Positions 1 through 5,897 of a stretch of DNA of 6,281 nt are shown piece after piece (the first letter of the stretch is position 1; each line of letters opens with the position of its first letter). Source of the DNA: Legionellaceae bacterium. Its GTDB lineage: Bacteria > Pseudomonadota > Gammaproteobacteria > Legionellales > Legionellaceae. The stretch lies in the NCBI GenBank assembly GCA_947473535.1, contig CANJFK010000074.1, forward strand, positions 1-6,281, written 5' to 3'. Position numbers and translations under genes: made by a program. The notes below the pieces were generated by a model, which was given only the letters and a program-made list of their open reading frames with translations, was not told the DNA's origin and did no database searches.

Positions 1-1
1 A

Positions 2-463
2 ATATTACCTTATAAGAACGGTAGTGCCATATTACCGATGTTATTAGACACGCATGCGCCATTGGATTTAATTGTGATTATGCTGGGCACAAATGATATG
101 CAAACATGTTACCAATTAACAGCTAAAGAATCTGCTCGTGGTTATGCGGTCATGTTACTCAACATTATGAAAAGTGCCGCAGGGCCAGCAGGACTCGCTC
201 CGAAAGTATTGCTACTTGCTCCACCGTGGATACAAGCGCAAGATAAGCCTTTAACTGGAATATTTTTCCCCGTTGATGTGAACGACTCACAAAAATTCGC
301 ACAATATTACCAACAAGTGGCAGATGCCAATAATGTTAATTTCTTAGATACTGCAGCATTCTTACTTGCTTGCTCTGCTGATGGAGTACATTTAGATCTG
401 GCAGGTAATGCCATCCTTGCTAAACATCTAGCACCCATGATTAAAGAAATTTGTGGCAAATAG
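2..463 (+). CDS. SGNH/GDSL-family hydrolase, C-terminal part (5' truncated by window)
   Basis: This is an esterase or acyltransferase of the SGNH fold, which cleaves or transfers acyl groups from ester substrates; the exact substrate is unknown. The frame is open from base 2 to TAG at 461-463 (153 residues visible). The GDS block with the catalytic Ser is left of the window. Visible are the block III motif GTND (86-97, Asn as oxyanion-hole residue) and the block V D-x-x-H dyad in DGVH (380-391). The spacing and flanking text (NG..LP...HAPLDLIVIMLGTND, then APKVLLLAPP) resemble the Mycobacterium smegmatis acyltransferase/arylesterase (MsAcT) group from memory. The in-frame ATG at 38 is internal: homology continues upstream of it, and it has no ribosome site. 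No signal peptide can be judged. The gene is followed 38 bases later by the small gene at 502, on the same strand. Confidence 0.9.
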   Translation: MLPYKNGSAILPMLLDTHAPLDLIVIMLGTNDMQTCYQLTAKESARGYAVMLLNIMKSAAGPAGLAPKVLLLAPPWIQAQDKPLTGIFFPVDVNDSQKFAQYYQQVADANNVNFLDTAAFLLACSADGVHLDLAGNAILAKHLAPMIKEICGK

Positions 464-486
464 GGAACAGTATTTTCGTAATTTTA

Positions 487-495
487 TGTTATAAT
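487..495 (+). promoter_or_regulatory. Extended -10 promoter abutting the 502 start codon
   Basis: TGTTATAAT is a perfect extended -10 element (TG at 487-488, TATAAT at 490-495). No convincing -35 hexamer lies 16-18 bases upstream. A transcript starting 6-8 bases after the hexamer would begin at about 501-503, on the ATG of the small gene at 502, which would make a leaderless mRNA. The element sits just behind the hydrolase stop codon, so the small gene may have its own transcription in addition to read-through. It could be a chance match in AT-rich DNA. Confidence 0.5.
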
Positions 496-501
496 GAAGA
501 T

Positions 502-699
502 ATGAGACCATTAATTGAAACAAACCCTTATTTAATCAATAAGGAACATCGAGAAACTTCCAATGCGCGCTCAGCAAGAACATCTTGCGGCGTTGAGGGC
601 ATAAAAGTTAAACCTTTTTCTAAAGGTCATGCTCAAGTGGATTCGTCTAGATCACAAAAAGTACTCGATAAGATTAAAACTCGTTTAAATCGTGATTAA
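502..699 (+). CDS. Small protein with Fic-antitoxin-like SxxxEG motif
   Basis: This is a 65-residue soluble, charged protein. Residues 28-33 read SCGVEG, inside RSARTSCGVEGIK. This fits the (S/T)-x-x-x-E-(G/N) inhibitory-helix motif of Fic antitoxins, in which the Glu blocks the ATP gamma-phosphate site. Class I antitoxins such as VbhA and E. coli YhfG are separate proteins of about this size, and the next gene (705-1340, minus) encodes a Fic protein lacking that motif. The C-terminus (residues about 51-65, SRSQKVLDKIKTRLNRD) looks helical. I chose ATG 502 because the NPYL segment starts the recognisable part. A TTG at 451 would add 17 residues and overlap the hydrolase gene. No normally spaced Shine-Dalgarno sequence precedes 502, since GAAG at 496-499 is only two bases away. 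The antitoxin role is inference from motif, size and neighbour. The convergent orientation is unlike known operons, where the antitoxin comes first on the same strand. Confidence 0.65.
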   Translation: MRPLIETNPYLINKEHRETSNARSARTSCGVEGIKVKPFSKGHAQVDSSRSQKVLDKIKTRLNRD

Positions 700-704
700 T
701 TTAA

Positions 705-1340
705 TTAGACCGCGCTAATGAGCCCGAAGAAAATAGTTTGAATTCTTTCGTAATTCCCACAAAAACCTTCATGAATTGAAATTATATAATCATCATATCC
801 TGCCGGATTGATTGTTCTGTCGATTGGGGCGTAATTAATCATATCTTTGCCAGCTTGCAGTGCCATTAAATTTGCAAGCATGCGCGCAACTCGTCCATTT
901 CCCTCGCGAAAAGGGTGGATAATAATTAGCTCCACATGCACAATTCCCAAAGCACTCGCTAGTTCCTGATCGCTGAAGCTGCAACATGGCGTGTATTTTC
1001 GTAAATATTTTGACTCTAAATCTGTCATGAGCTTTGAAATACGCTCTGGGTTTGCAAATGGGAATCCATCTTTGGTCATCATGACCGTTCTATATTTTCC
1101 TGCAAATGAATAAATACCGGCAAGCCATAACTCATGAATATTGCAAATGTCTTCGGCAAAAAATTGATGATTTTCATCATAGAGTCCAACAAGAGCTAAA
1201 CCAGTCCGTACAAGTTCTTGCTCTTCAAGTTGCTCTATATCTTCACAATCTTTGACTCCAAGTAAGTTTTTTAATACGCTATCGTTTGAACCCGGCTCGT
1301 ATCCTTCATCCTCTGGAACTGTATAACGATTGCTACTCAT
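705..1340 (-). CDS. Fic-domain protein (probable AMP-transferase)
   Basis: Fic-fold enzymes usually transfer AMP from ATP to a Ser, Thr or Tyr hydroxyl of a target protein, often a toxin activity. The 211-residue protein is a complete single domain. The core is HPFREGNGRVAR (residues 142-153), with the catalytic His142, the acidic Glu146 that binds Mg, and the GNGR anion hole plus Arg153. The target-docking flap is the segment RTVMMTKDGFPFAN (about 84-97). The N-terminal GSNDSVLKN..G segment (about 18-28) is typical of the cell-filamentation Fic group. I see no S/T-x-x-x-E-G/N inhibitory helix at either end, so it fits class I, which needs a separate antitoxin; the convergent gene at 502-699 is the candidate. 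The start is ATG at 1338-1340, with a weak GAGTG ribosome site (1345-1349). The stop lies 5 bases from the small gene's stop, leaving no room for a terminator, so the two transcripts probably overlap at their 3' ends. The target is unknown. Confidence 0.93.
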   Translation of the reverse strand: MSSNRYTVPEDEGYEPGSNDSVLKNLLGVKDCEDIEQLEEQELVRTGLALVGLYDENHQFFAEDICNIHELWLAGIYSFAGKYRTVMMTKDGFPFANPERISKLMTDLESKYLRKYTPCCSFSDQELASALGIVHVELIIIHPFREGNGRVARMLANLMALQAGKDMINYAPIDRTINPAGYDDYIISIHEGFCGNYERIQTIFFGLISAV

Positions 1341-1348
1341 AATTCACT

Positions 1349-1378
1349 CAATAATGGCATAACTCATGTTTATTATTG
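1349..1378. repeat. Inverted repeat just upstream of fic
   Basis: CAATAAT (1349-1355) and ATTATTG (1372-1378) form perfect 7-base arms around a 16-base centre, overlapping the fic leader 9 bases before its start codon. It could be a repressor operator or an mRNA hairpin controlling fic. The arms are AT-rich, so chance is plausible. A TATAAT on the minus strand at 1438-1443, about 95 bases from the fic start, is a possible -10 box but has no good -35. Confidence 0.25.
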
Positions 1379-1444
1379 TGCCGGCGCGTATGCACAATCT
1401 GTGGGCTACTTAACTCACTTATTCCAATCTCGTGATGATTATAC

Positions 1445-1571
1445 TTAAATTTTCAACGCAAACACATCCGTACTGTGCGAAAACAAATGATGCTCACAAA
1501 GCATCTCAGTACCCTGTTTCTCATACATTCGATTCAACCCAGGTTTCGACGTAATAGTAGGGAGACATCCT
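1445..1571 (-). pseudogene. C-terminal remnant of an unidentified minus-strand gene
   Basis: A minus-strand frame ends at TAA (1445-1447) and reads protein-like from about 1571: residues include GCLPTITSKPG, then LNRMYEKQGTEML, then CEHHLFSHSTDVFALKI. It has no plausible start of its own, and upstream it runs into the opposing recombinase remnant, so only the tail of a gene survives. The N-x-x-Y-E-K-x-G pattern recalls the C-terminal motif of GNAT acetyltransferases (LYEKxGF). That is a tentative inference from a short motif. It ends 104 bases before the fic start on the same strand. Confidence 0.4.
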
Positions 1572-1850
1572 GTTTTTGTATTCACGTACAAAAATCATCC
1601 TGTAGCTCGTTGTAACAACCACGCATGGCGTAAAGCATTAGTTAGGGCTGGCATTAAAGATTTTCGCTGGCACGATTTACGACATACTTGGGCAAGTTGG
1701 CACGTGCAAAATGGCACGAGCTTACAAGAGTTACAGCAATTAGGTGGTTGGTCGAGTTTTGAAATGGTATTACGTTATGCGCATTTGTCGAGTGATCATT
1801 TAAGACATGCGGCTGCGCGGGTACAAAAAAAACTTTGTTATCAACCGTAA
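1566..1850 (+). pseudogene. Tyrosine recombinase (phage integrase) catalytic C-terminus, truncated
   Basis: The frame to TAA at 1848-1850 encodes the last ~94 residues of a phage-type integrase. Visible are the HDLRHTW block (His at 1671-1673, catalytic Arg at 1680-1682), the LGGWS block (Trp at 1749-1751, standing for the His/Trp position) and the nucleophile Tyr in VLRYAHLSSDHL (1776-1778). The first catalytic Arg, the Lys hairpin and the N-terminal DNA-binding domain are missing. Recognisable similarity starts at about HPVFVFTYKNHP (1566). The frame is open back to 1491 but is no longer integrase-like there, and no start codon or ribosome site is seen. It is therefore a 5'-deleted remnant that cannot recombine alone. 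It points at the 3' end of tRNA-Arg, 130 bases away, which is the classic location of an integrase beside its tRNA target. Confidence 0.85.
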
Positions 1851-1980
1851 TTAGAAGCGAATTATTATGGAGTCATTTAAACTCCTTTCTAGCAAACCAA
1901 CGAAATTTGATTTTTAAGTCACGTTTCGGGCACAGTGCCTTACGAGCATCGTAGATAATTCACGTAAGTCATTGATTATA
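1851..1980. other. Intergenic stretch between integrase remnant and tRNA-Arg
   Basis: No gene is visible. On the plus strand, GGAGT (1869-1873) and ACTCC (1881-1885) form a 5-bp hairpin with a 7-base loop followed by TTTCT, at best a weak terminator for the integrase remnant. I found no duplicate of the tRNA-Arg 3' end here that would mark an att site, and no clear terminator for the tRNA transcript. Confidence 0.35.
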
Positions 1981-2057
1981 TGGTGCGCCCGGAAGGAATT
2001 GAACCTCCGACCCTTTGGTTCGTAGCCAAATACTCTATCCAACTGAGCTACGGGCGC
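1981..2057 (-). tRNA. tRNA-Arg (anticodon ACG)
   Basis: The minus strand folds as a 77-base tRNA. Acceptor GCGCCCG (2051-2057) pairs with CGGGCGC (1985-1991). The D arm contains AGCTCAGTTGGATAGAG, and the anticodon stem TTTGG/CCAAA holds loop CTACGAA with anticodon ACG. The T arm contains GGTTCAATTCC, and the discriminator A plus CCA are encoded (1981-1984). The A34 is normally deaminated to inosine by TadA, letting it read CGU, CGC and CGA. The gene lies 9 bases downstream of tRNA-Ser and is probably cut from the same precursor. Confidence 0.97.
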
Positions 2058-2066
2058 ATTATAATG

Positions 2067-2157
2067 TGGCGGAGAGAGAGGGATTCGAACCCTCGATGGG
2101 ATTTTGTCCCATACTCCCTTAGCAGGGGAGCGCCTTCGACCACTCGGCCATCTCTCC
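2067..2157 (-). tRNA. tRNA-Ser (anticodon GCT)
   Basis: The minus strand folds as a 91-base class II tRNA. Acceptor GGAGAGA (2151-2157) pairs with TCTCTCC (2071-2077), and the discriminator is G with CCA encoded at 2067-2069. The anticodon stem CTCCC/GGGAG holds loop CTGCTAA with anticodon GCT, reading AGC/AGU. The long variable arm TATGGGACAAAATCCCATCG is typical of tRNA-Ser, and the T arm has GGTTCGAATCC. It is the first gene of a two-tRNA transcript with tRNA-Arg. Confidence 0.97.
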
Positions 2158-2172
2158 GTTCAATGGAGGCGA

Positions 2173-2200
2173 AGTATAGCAGGTATTCTATTCCGGTCAA
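2173..2200 (-). promoter_or_regulatory. Promoter of the tRNA-Ser/tRNA-Arg pair
   Basis: On the minus strand, a -35 TTGACC (2195-2200) and a -10 TATACT (2173-2178) are separated by 16 bases, ending 15 bases before mature tRNA-Ser. The bases after the -10 (TCGCCTCC) are C-rich. That kind of discriminator is common at stable-RNA promoters and is compatible with stringent (ppGpp) control; this last point is inference. Confidence 0.8.
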
Positions 2201-2243
2201 CCACATGAACCGATTAAATAAAAAATTTATTTTCTCTCCAAAA

Positions 2244-2273
2244 TTGCCAAAAAATAAGGATTACTGTTATCTT
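2244..2273 (+). promoter_or_regulatory. Candidate promoter of the fadI-fadJ operon
   Basis: TTGCCA (2244-2249, 5 of 6 to consensus) lies 18 bases before TATCTT (2268-2273, 4 of 6), which is preceded by an extended -10 TG (2265-2266). The start site would be near 2280, giving a leader of about 90 bases before ATG 2369. No FadR- or PsrA-like operator palindrome is obvious. Confidence 0.45.
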
Positions 2274-2358
2274 TAGCTATTCTATTTTTGGCAGATCCAT
2301 TTTAAATTATGTTGGACTCGTTCAAAGACATATTGCGACCGTCAGCCTTACACGCATC

Positions 2359-2363
2359 AGGAG
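2359..2363 (+). promoter_or_regulatory. Ribosome binding site deciding the thiolase start
   Basis: AGGAG lies 5 bases before ATG 2369. The in-frame ATG at 2309 has no such site, so 2369 is the likely start. Confidence 0.8.
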
Positions 2364-2368
2364 AAATA

Positions 2369-3685
2369 ATGAAGCATAAATCAAATTTAAATGGAATGGC
2401 CGTCTATGTGGTCGACGGAAGCCGTACACCTTTTATAAAAGCCAAAGGGATTGGTCTTTTCAGTGGCGCTGATTTAGCCGTTGCTGCAGGTATGCCCTTG
2501 TTAAATCGTCAACCTTTTTCTCCAACTGAAATAGATGAAGTTATTATCGGTTCTGCTATGCCTGGGCCTGATGAAGCAAATATTGCACGGGTGATAGCGT
2601 TAAGGCTGGGCTGTGGTGAAAAGGTACCAGCGTTTACGGTCATGCGAAATTGCGCCTCTGGCATGCAAGCCATTGATAATGCAGCCATGCAAATTGCCAG
2701 TGGGCGTAGTCATTTAGTGCTAGCAGGCGGTACAGATGCGATGAGCCACGCTCCGCTGTTATTTAATCATAAAATGGCCGGCTGGTTGGGCCGATGGTTC
2801 GCGGCTAAAAATGTTCAACAACGATTGAGTTTAATGACTCAACTTAGACCCTCTTTCTTCGTGCCTGTTATTGCGTTGCTTCGCGGATTAACTGATCCAA
2901 TTGTAGGTCTCAATATGGGGCAAACAGCGGAAAATGTTGCTTATCGTTTTAACATCTCTCGGGAACAAATGGATGCATTTGCTAATGAAAGTCATCATCG
3001 ATTGACGGCCGCCTATGCTGAAGGACGAATGAGTGAAGTGGTTCCCATCATTGATGCAAAGGGTAACGTGCATACGCAAGACAATGGGATTCGACCCGAT
3101 TCAAACATGGAAAACCTAGCCAAATTAAAGCCTTTTTTTGACAAAAAATATGGCATGGTAACCGCTGGTAATAGTTCGCAAATTACAGACGGTGCTTGTC
3201 TATTACTACTGGCTAGTGCAGATGCAGTTAAACAATATAATTTACCGGTTATTGGTAAAATTGTTGACTCACAATGGGGCGCGATGGATCCTGCTCAAAT
3301 GGGGTTGGGCCCAGTACATGCTGCGACACCAATTATGCAACGCCAACACTTAAAACCAGATGACATTGATTGCTGGGAAATAAATGAAGCCTTTGCAGCA
3401 CAAGTTCTCGGTTGTATGTCAGCATGGGATGACGACGATTATTGTCGAACACAGTTGGGATTAAAACAAGCAATGGGCTCACCACCACTATCGCGGGTTA
3501 ACAAAGATGGGGGAGCAATCGCCGCAGGACATCCAATTGGAGCCAGTGGTGCGCGTATCGTCCTGCATGTATTGCAAGACCTGCAGCGTCATAATGGAAC
3601 GCGAGGTATGGCTGCTATCTGTATTGGAGGTGGCCAAGGTGGTGCCATGTATTTGGAACGGTTTACTGAGGTGACAGCACAATGA
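2369..3685 (+). CDS. fadI: Acyl-CoA thiolase, beta subunit of the fatty-acid oxidation complex
   Basis: It catalyses the last beta-oxidation step, CoA-dependent cleavage of 3-ketoacyl-CoA to acetyl-CoA and a shortened acyl-CoA, in the cytoplasm or at the membrane face. The 438-residue protein (from ATG 2369) has all thiolase signatures: nucleophile Cys95 in NCASGMQ, NEAFAAQ (339-345), His388 in GGAIAAGHPIGASGAR, and acid/base Cys418 in CIGGGQGGA. The middle loop (about residues 131-177, with QQRLSLMTQL then SFFVPVIALLRGL) is longer and more hydrophobic than in soluble thiolases. It resembles the FadI/mitochondrial trifunctional beta-subunit loop that binds membrane. The C-terminal GHPIGASGAR is closer to ordinary thiolases than the HPFAATGAR expected in FadI, so the symbol is a family-level call. 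Gene order (thiolase first, then the alpha subunit, overlapping by ATGA) matches fadIJ, not fadBA. Confidence 0.9.
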   Translation: MKHKSNLNGMAVYVVDGSRTPFIKAKGIGLFSGADLAVAAGMPLLNRQPFSPTEIDEVIIGSAMPGPDEANIARVIALRLGCGEKVPAFTVMRNCASGMQAIDNAAMQIASGRSHLVLAGGTDAMSHAPLLFNHKMAGWLGRWFAAKNVQQRLSLMTQLRPSFFVPVIALLRGLTDPIVGLNMGQTAENVAYRFNISREQMDAFANESHHRLTAAYAEGRMSEVVPIIDAKGNVHTQDNGIRPDSNMENLAKLKPFFDKKYGMVTAGNSSQITDGACLLLLASADAVKQYNLPVIGKIVDSQWGAMDPAQMGLGPVHAATPIMQRQHLKPDDIDCWEINEAFAAQVLGCMSAWDDDDYCRTQLGLKQAMGSPPLSRVNKDGGAIAAGHPIGASGARIVLHVLQDLQRHNGTRGMAAICIGGGQGGAMYLERFTEVTAQ

Positions 3686-5703
3686 AAAACTATAAACATT
3701 GGGAAATGCATACAGATACGGCGTTAATTGTTTGGCTAGGAATGAATCGCAACGACGCCGCAGTTAATACCATTAACGATGAAGTACTGGATGAGCTTAA
3801 TAGTCTTTTACAAGAGATTGCTCAGATGCATGATGCAAAAGGTTTGATCGTTTATTCGCTAAAACAAAAAGGCTTTATTGCCGGCGCCGATGTTAATGCG
3901 TTCGCGCACTTTGAAAACCCTGCACAAGCTGTTGATTTTTTAAGAAAAGGTCAAGCTGTATTTACACGGCTAGAGCATTTGGTTATACCCACCGTTGCGA
4001 TGATTGATGGTTTTTGTATGGGGGGTGGTTTAGAACTCGCTCTAGCATGTGATTATCGTATTGCGACCGATGACGCAGACACGCGCCTGGGTTTGCCTGA
4101 AGTCATGCTTGGCATTCATCCTGGCTGGGGTGGAACAGTACGTTTACCACGTTTAATTGGTGGTTTTCATGCACTATCAGAAATCATCCTAACTGGGGCT
4201 CCAATTGCGTCGAGCAAAGCAAAACAATTGGGCTTGGTTGACGACGTCGTGCCAAACCGGCAATTGAAGCGTGCAGCAATTTATTACATTACAAATAAAC
4301 CGCCCAAACACAAGCCAAGTTTCTTAAAATCACTCAGCAATTATGCATGGGTTCGTATGTTAATAGCTAAATTATTACGCCGCGAAGTGACAAAAAAAAT
4401 AAATCCACCTCACTACCCTGCCCCTTTTGCCGTGATTGATCTATGGGAAAAAGAAGGCGGATTTGATGAGCGAGCTTATTTAAAAGAAGCAGATTCCGTC
4501 GAGCAATTGGTATCTCAAGGTGATGTGGCGGCCAATTTAATTCGAGCCTTTTTATTGCGCGAGCGCATGAAAGGATTTGCCAAGGGTTGTGATTTTAAAG
4601 CCCAGCATGTACACGTGATCGGTGCCGGCGTGATGGGTGGCGACATTGCAGCATGGTGTGCTTTAAGAGGGTTACGCGTCACGTTACAAGATAAATCTTA
4701 CGCTCAAATTGCACCCGCTATTGGTCGAGCGAATGTTTTATTTAATAAAAAATTACGTAAGCCACGTCTTGTTCAAGCAGCGATGGATCGATTAACTCCT
4801 GATCCTGATGGTCATGGGATAGCGCGTGCGGATGTCATCATTGAAGCTGTGTTTGAAAATTTAGAAGTAAAACAAATGATCATCAAGCAATTAGAAGAAC
4901 GCGCAAAGCCTGAAGCGATTATTGCCACAAACACGTCAAGCATTCCATTAGATGAAATTAATCGAGCCATGAGTAAGCCACAGCGTTTGGTGGGTATTCA
5001 TTTCTTTAATCCTGTCTCCAGAATGGAATTAGTAGAAGTAGTTAGTAGTACAAAGACATCAAAAGAAATAAGTCAACGTGCATGTGCGTTTGTAAACCAA
5101 ATTGGGCGATTACCACTACCCGTTAAATCCAGCCCTGGTTTTTTAATAAATCGGGTGCTCATGCCTTATTTAATGGAATGCGTGCAATTGCTTGAAGAAG
5201 GTCATCCAGCAGAAGTCATTGATAATGCGGCTAAATCGTTCGGCATGATGATGGGGCCTGTTGAATTAGCTGACACCGTAGGCATGGATGTTTGTCTCGC
5301 TGTCGCTGAAAATTTAACAACACATTTTGGTGGCGCCGTTCCACAGAAACTCCGTGATATGGTTCAAGCAGGTAAACTAGGTCGAAAGTCAGGGGAAGGA
5401 TTTTATCGTTATATCAAGGGCAAACCCATCAAGCAAAAAATTCAAAGTACTGGCCAAGATAAAGAAATTGCCCATCGTTTAATTCTGCGCATGGTGAATG
5501 AGGCAGCAATGTGTTTGCGTGAAGGCGTCGTTGCAGACGGCGATCTTTTAGATGGCGGGATGATATTTGCAACAGGGTTTGCCCCATTTCGCGGTGGCCC
5601 ACTACATTATGCTAAGCATTTTGGTCATGACAAACTCAACGAGCTATTTGCTAAACTCGAGCATCAACATGGCGAACGCTTTAAATCAGATACAGGGTTA
5701 TAG
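3682..5703 (+). CDS. fadJ: Enoyl-CoA hydratase / 3-hydroxyacyl-CoA dehydrogenase, fused alpha subunit
   Basis: This bifunctional beta-oxidation enzyme hydrates trans-2-enoyl-CoA and then oxidises L-3-hydroxyacyl-CoA with NAD, passing 3-ketoacyl-CoA to the thiolase encoded just upstream. The crotonase domain (about 1-190) has the oxyanion-hole segment GFIAGAD (64-70), GGGLELA with catalytic Glu118, and GLPEVMLG with Glu140. A linker (about 190-305) follows. The dehydrogenase Rossmann domain starts at VIGAGVMGG (Gly314-Gly319), with catalytic His440 in GIHFFNPV and its partner Glu452 in MELVEVV. Two C-terminal helical domains follow (GFLINRVLMPYLME, MGPVELADTVG, and ATGFAPFRGGPLHYA near the end). 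All catalytic residues are present. At 673 residues it is some 40 shorter than E. coli FadJ/FadB (~715-730), mostly after the dehydrogenase active site. The start overlaps the thiolase stop as ATGA, with GAGGTGA (3668-3674) 7 bases before it, implying translational coupling. FadB is the alternative name; gene order favours FadJ. Confidence 0.93.
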   Translation: MKNYKHWEMHTDTALIVWLGMNRNDAAVNTINDEVLDELNSLLQEIAQMHDAKGLIVYSLKQKGFIAGADVNAFAHFENPAQAVDFLRKGQAVFTRLEHLVIPTVAMIDGFCMGGGLELALACDYRIATDDADTRLGLPEVMLGIHPGWGGTVRLPRLIGGFHALSEIILTGAPIASSKAKQLGLVDDVVPNRQLKRAAIYYITNKPPKHKPSFLKSLSNYAWVRMLIAKLLRREVTKKINPPHYPAPFAVIDLWEKEGGFDERAYLKEADSVEQLVSQGDVAANLIRAFLLRERMKGFAKGCDFKAQHVHVIGAGVMGGDIAAWCALRGLRVTLQDKSYAQIAPAIGRANVLFNKKLRKPRLVQAAMDRLTPDPDGHGIARADVIIEAVFENLEVKQMIIKQLEERAKPEAIIATNTSSIPLDEINRAMSKPQRLVGIHFFNPVSRMELVEVVSSTKTSKEISQRACAFVNQIGRLPLPVKSSPGFLINRVLMPYLMECVQLLEEGHPAEVIDNAAKSFGMMMGPVELADTVGMDVCLAVAENLTTHFGGAVPQKLRDMVQAGKLGRKSGEGFYRYIKGKPIKQKIQSTGQDKEIAHRLILRMVNEAAMCLREGVVADGDLLDGGMIFATGFAPFRGGPLHYAKHFGHDKLNELFAKLEHQHGERFKSDTGL

Positions 5704-5756
5704 ACGCACATGGGTCAAGAGAGTATGGGCCCTTTTCTTAAGGAAAATACATTGTT

Positions 5757-5838
5757 GTAGCCTGGGTGAAGGCAACGCCGTAACCCAGGATTCAATGCGT
5801 CGAACCTCATGGATTACACTGCGTTCCATCCAGGCTAC
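5757..5838. repeat. Inverted REP doublet (BIME-like) with GTAG heads
   Basis: Two head-out units meet here. The left unit is GTAG plus the hairpin CCTGGGT (5761-5767) / ACCCAGG (5783-5789), with a nested GGC-AAC-GCC. The right unit is the same design on the minus strand: GTAG from 5838 down, CCTGGATGG, and a shorter TGGAT/ATCCA stem. The outer 12 bases (5757-5768 and 5827-5838) are inverted copies with one mismatch, so the whole element can also form one long cruciform. A GTAG tetranucleotide followed by a palindrome is the known layout of REP sequences mobilised by RAYT transposases; no RAYT gene is in the window. It sits in the usual place, between the 3' ends of convergent genes. Confidence 0.75.
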
Positions 5839-5853
5839 GTGGGGTTATTATTC

Positions 5854-5880
5854 AAAAAGGCTTAAGTAAGTTGCCTTTTT
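5854..5880. terminator. Bidirectional rho-independent terminator
   Basis: AAAAAGGC (5854-5861) pairs with GCCTTTTT (5873-5880) around an 11-base loop. The T run follows the GC step in both readings, so it can end both the fadI-fadJ transcript (+) and the methyltransferase transcript (-), whose stop codon is 18 bases away. The GC core is only 3 bp, so efficiency may be moderate. Confidence 0.75.
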
Positions 5881-5897
5881 CTCACACACAACCCCTA

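Noticed and set aside
451..501. TTG 451 as start of the small gene, overlapping the hydrolase
   Set aside because: The extra 17 residues cover the hydrolase end and the -10 element and do not look like part of the protein; ATG 502 is the simpler start, though not proven.
1869..1890. Hairpin GGAGT/ACTCC as a true terminator
   Set aside because: The stem is only 5 bp and the T run is broken; listed only as a weak possibility.
1980..2276. Open plus-strand frame of 98 codons over the tRNA region
   Set aside because: It is antisense to tRNA-Arg and tRNA-Ser. Strings such as RPEGIEPPTLW and ERDSNPRW are the well-known false translation of tRNA genes.
2309..2368. Upstream in-frame ATG 2309 adding 20 residues to the thiolase
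   Set aside because: It has no ribosome site, while AGGAG sits at proper distance before ATG 2369 and thiolases normally begin near that point.
2888..3079. Minus-strand frame inside the thiolase gene
   Set aside because: It is a shadow of a strongly supported gene, with no recognisable domain.
3488..3682. Minus-strand frame inside the 3' end of the thiolase gene
   Set aside because: It is a shadow frame opposite the conserved His and Cys active-site blocks.
5567..5869. Plus-strand frame of 100 codons running from fadJ through the REP doublet
   Set aside because: It starts inside fadJ in another frame, and its unique part is translated repeat and terminator sequence.
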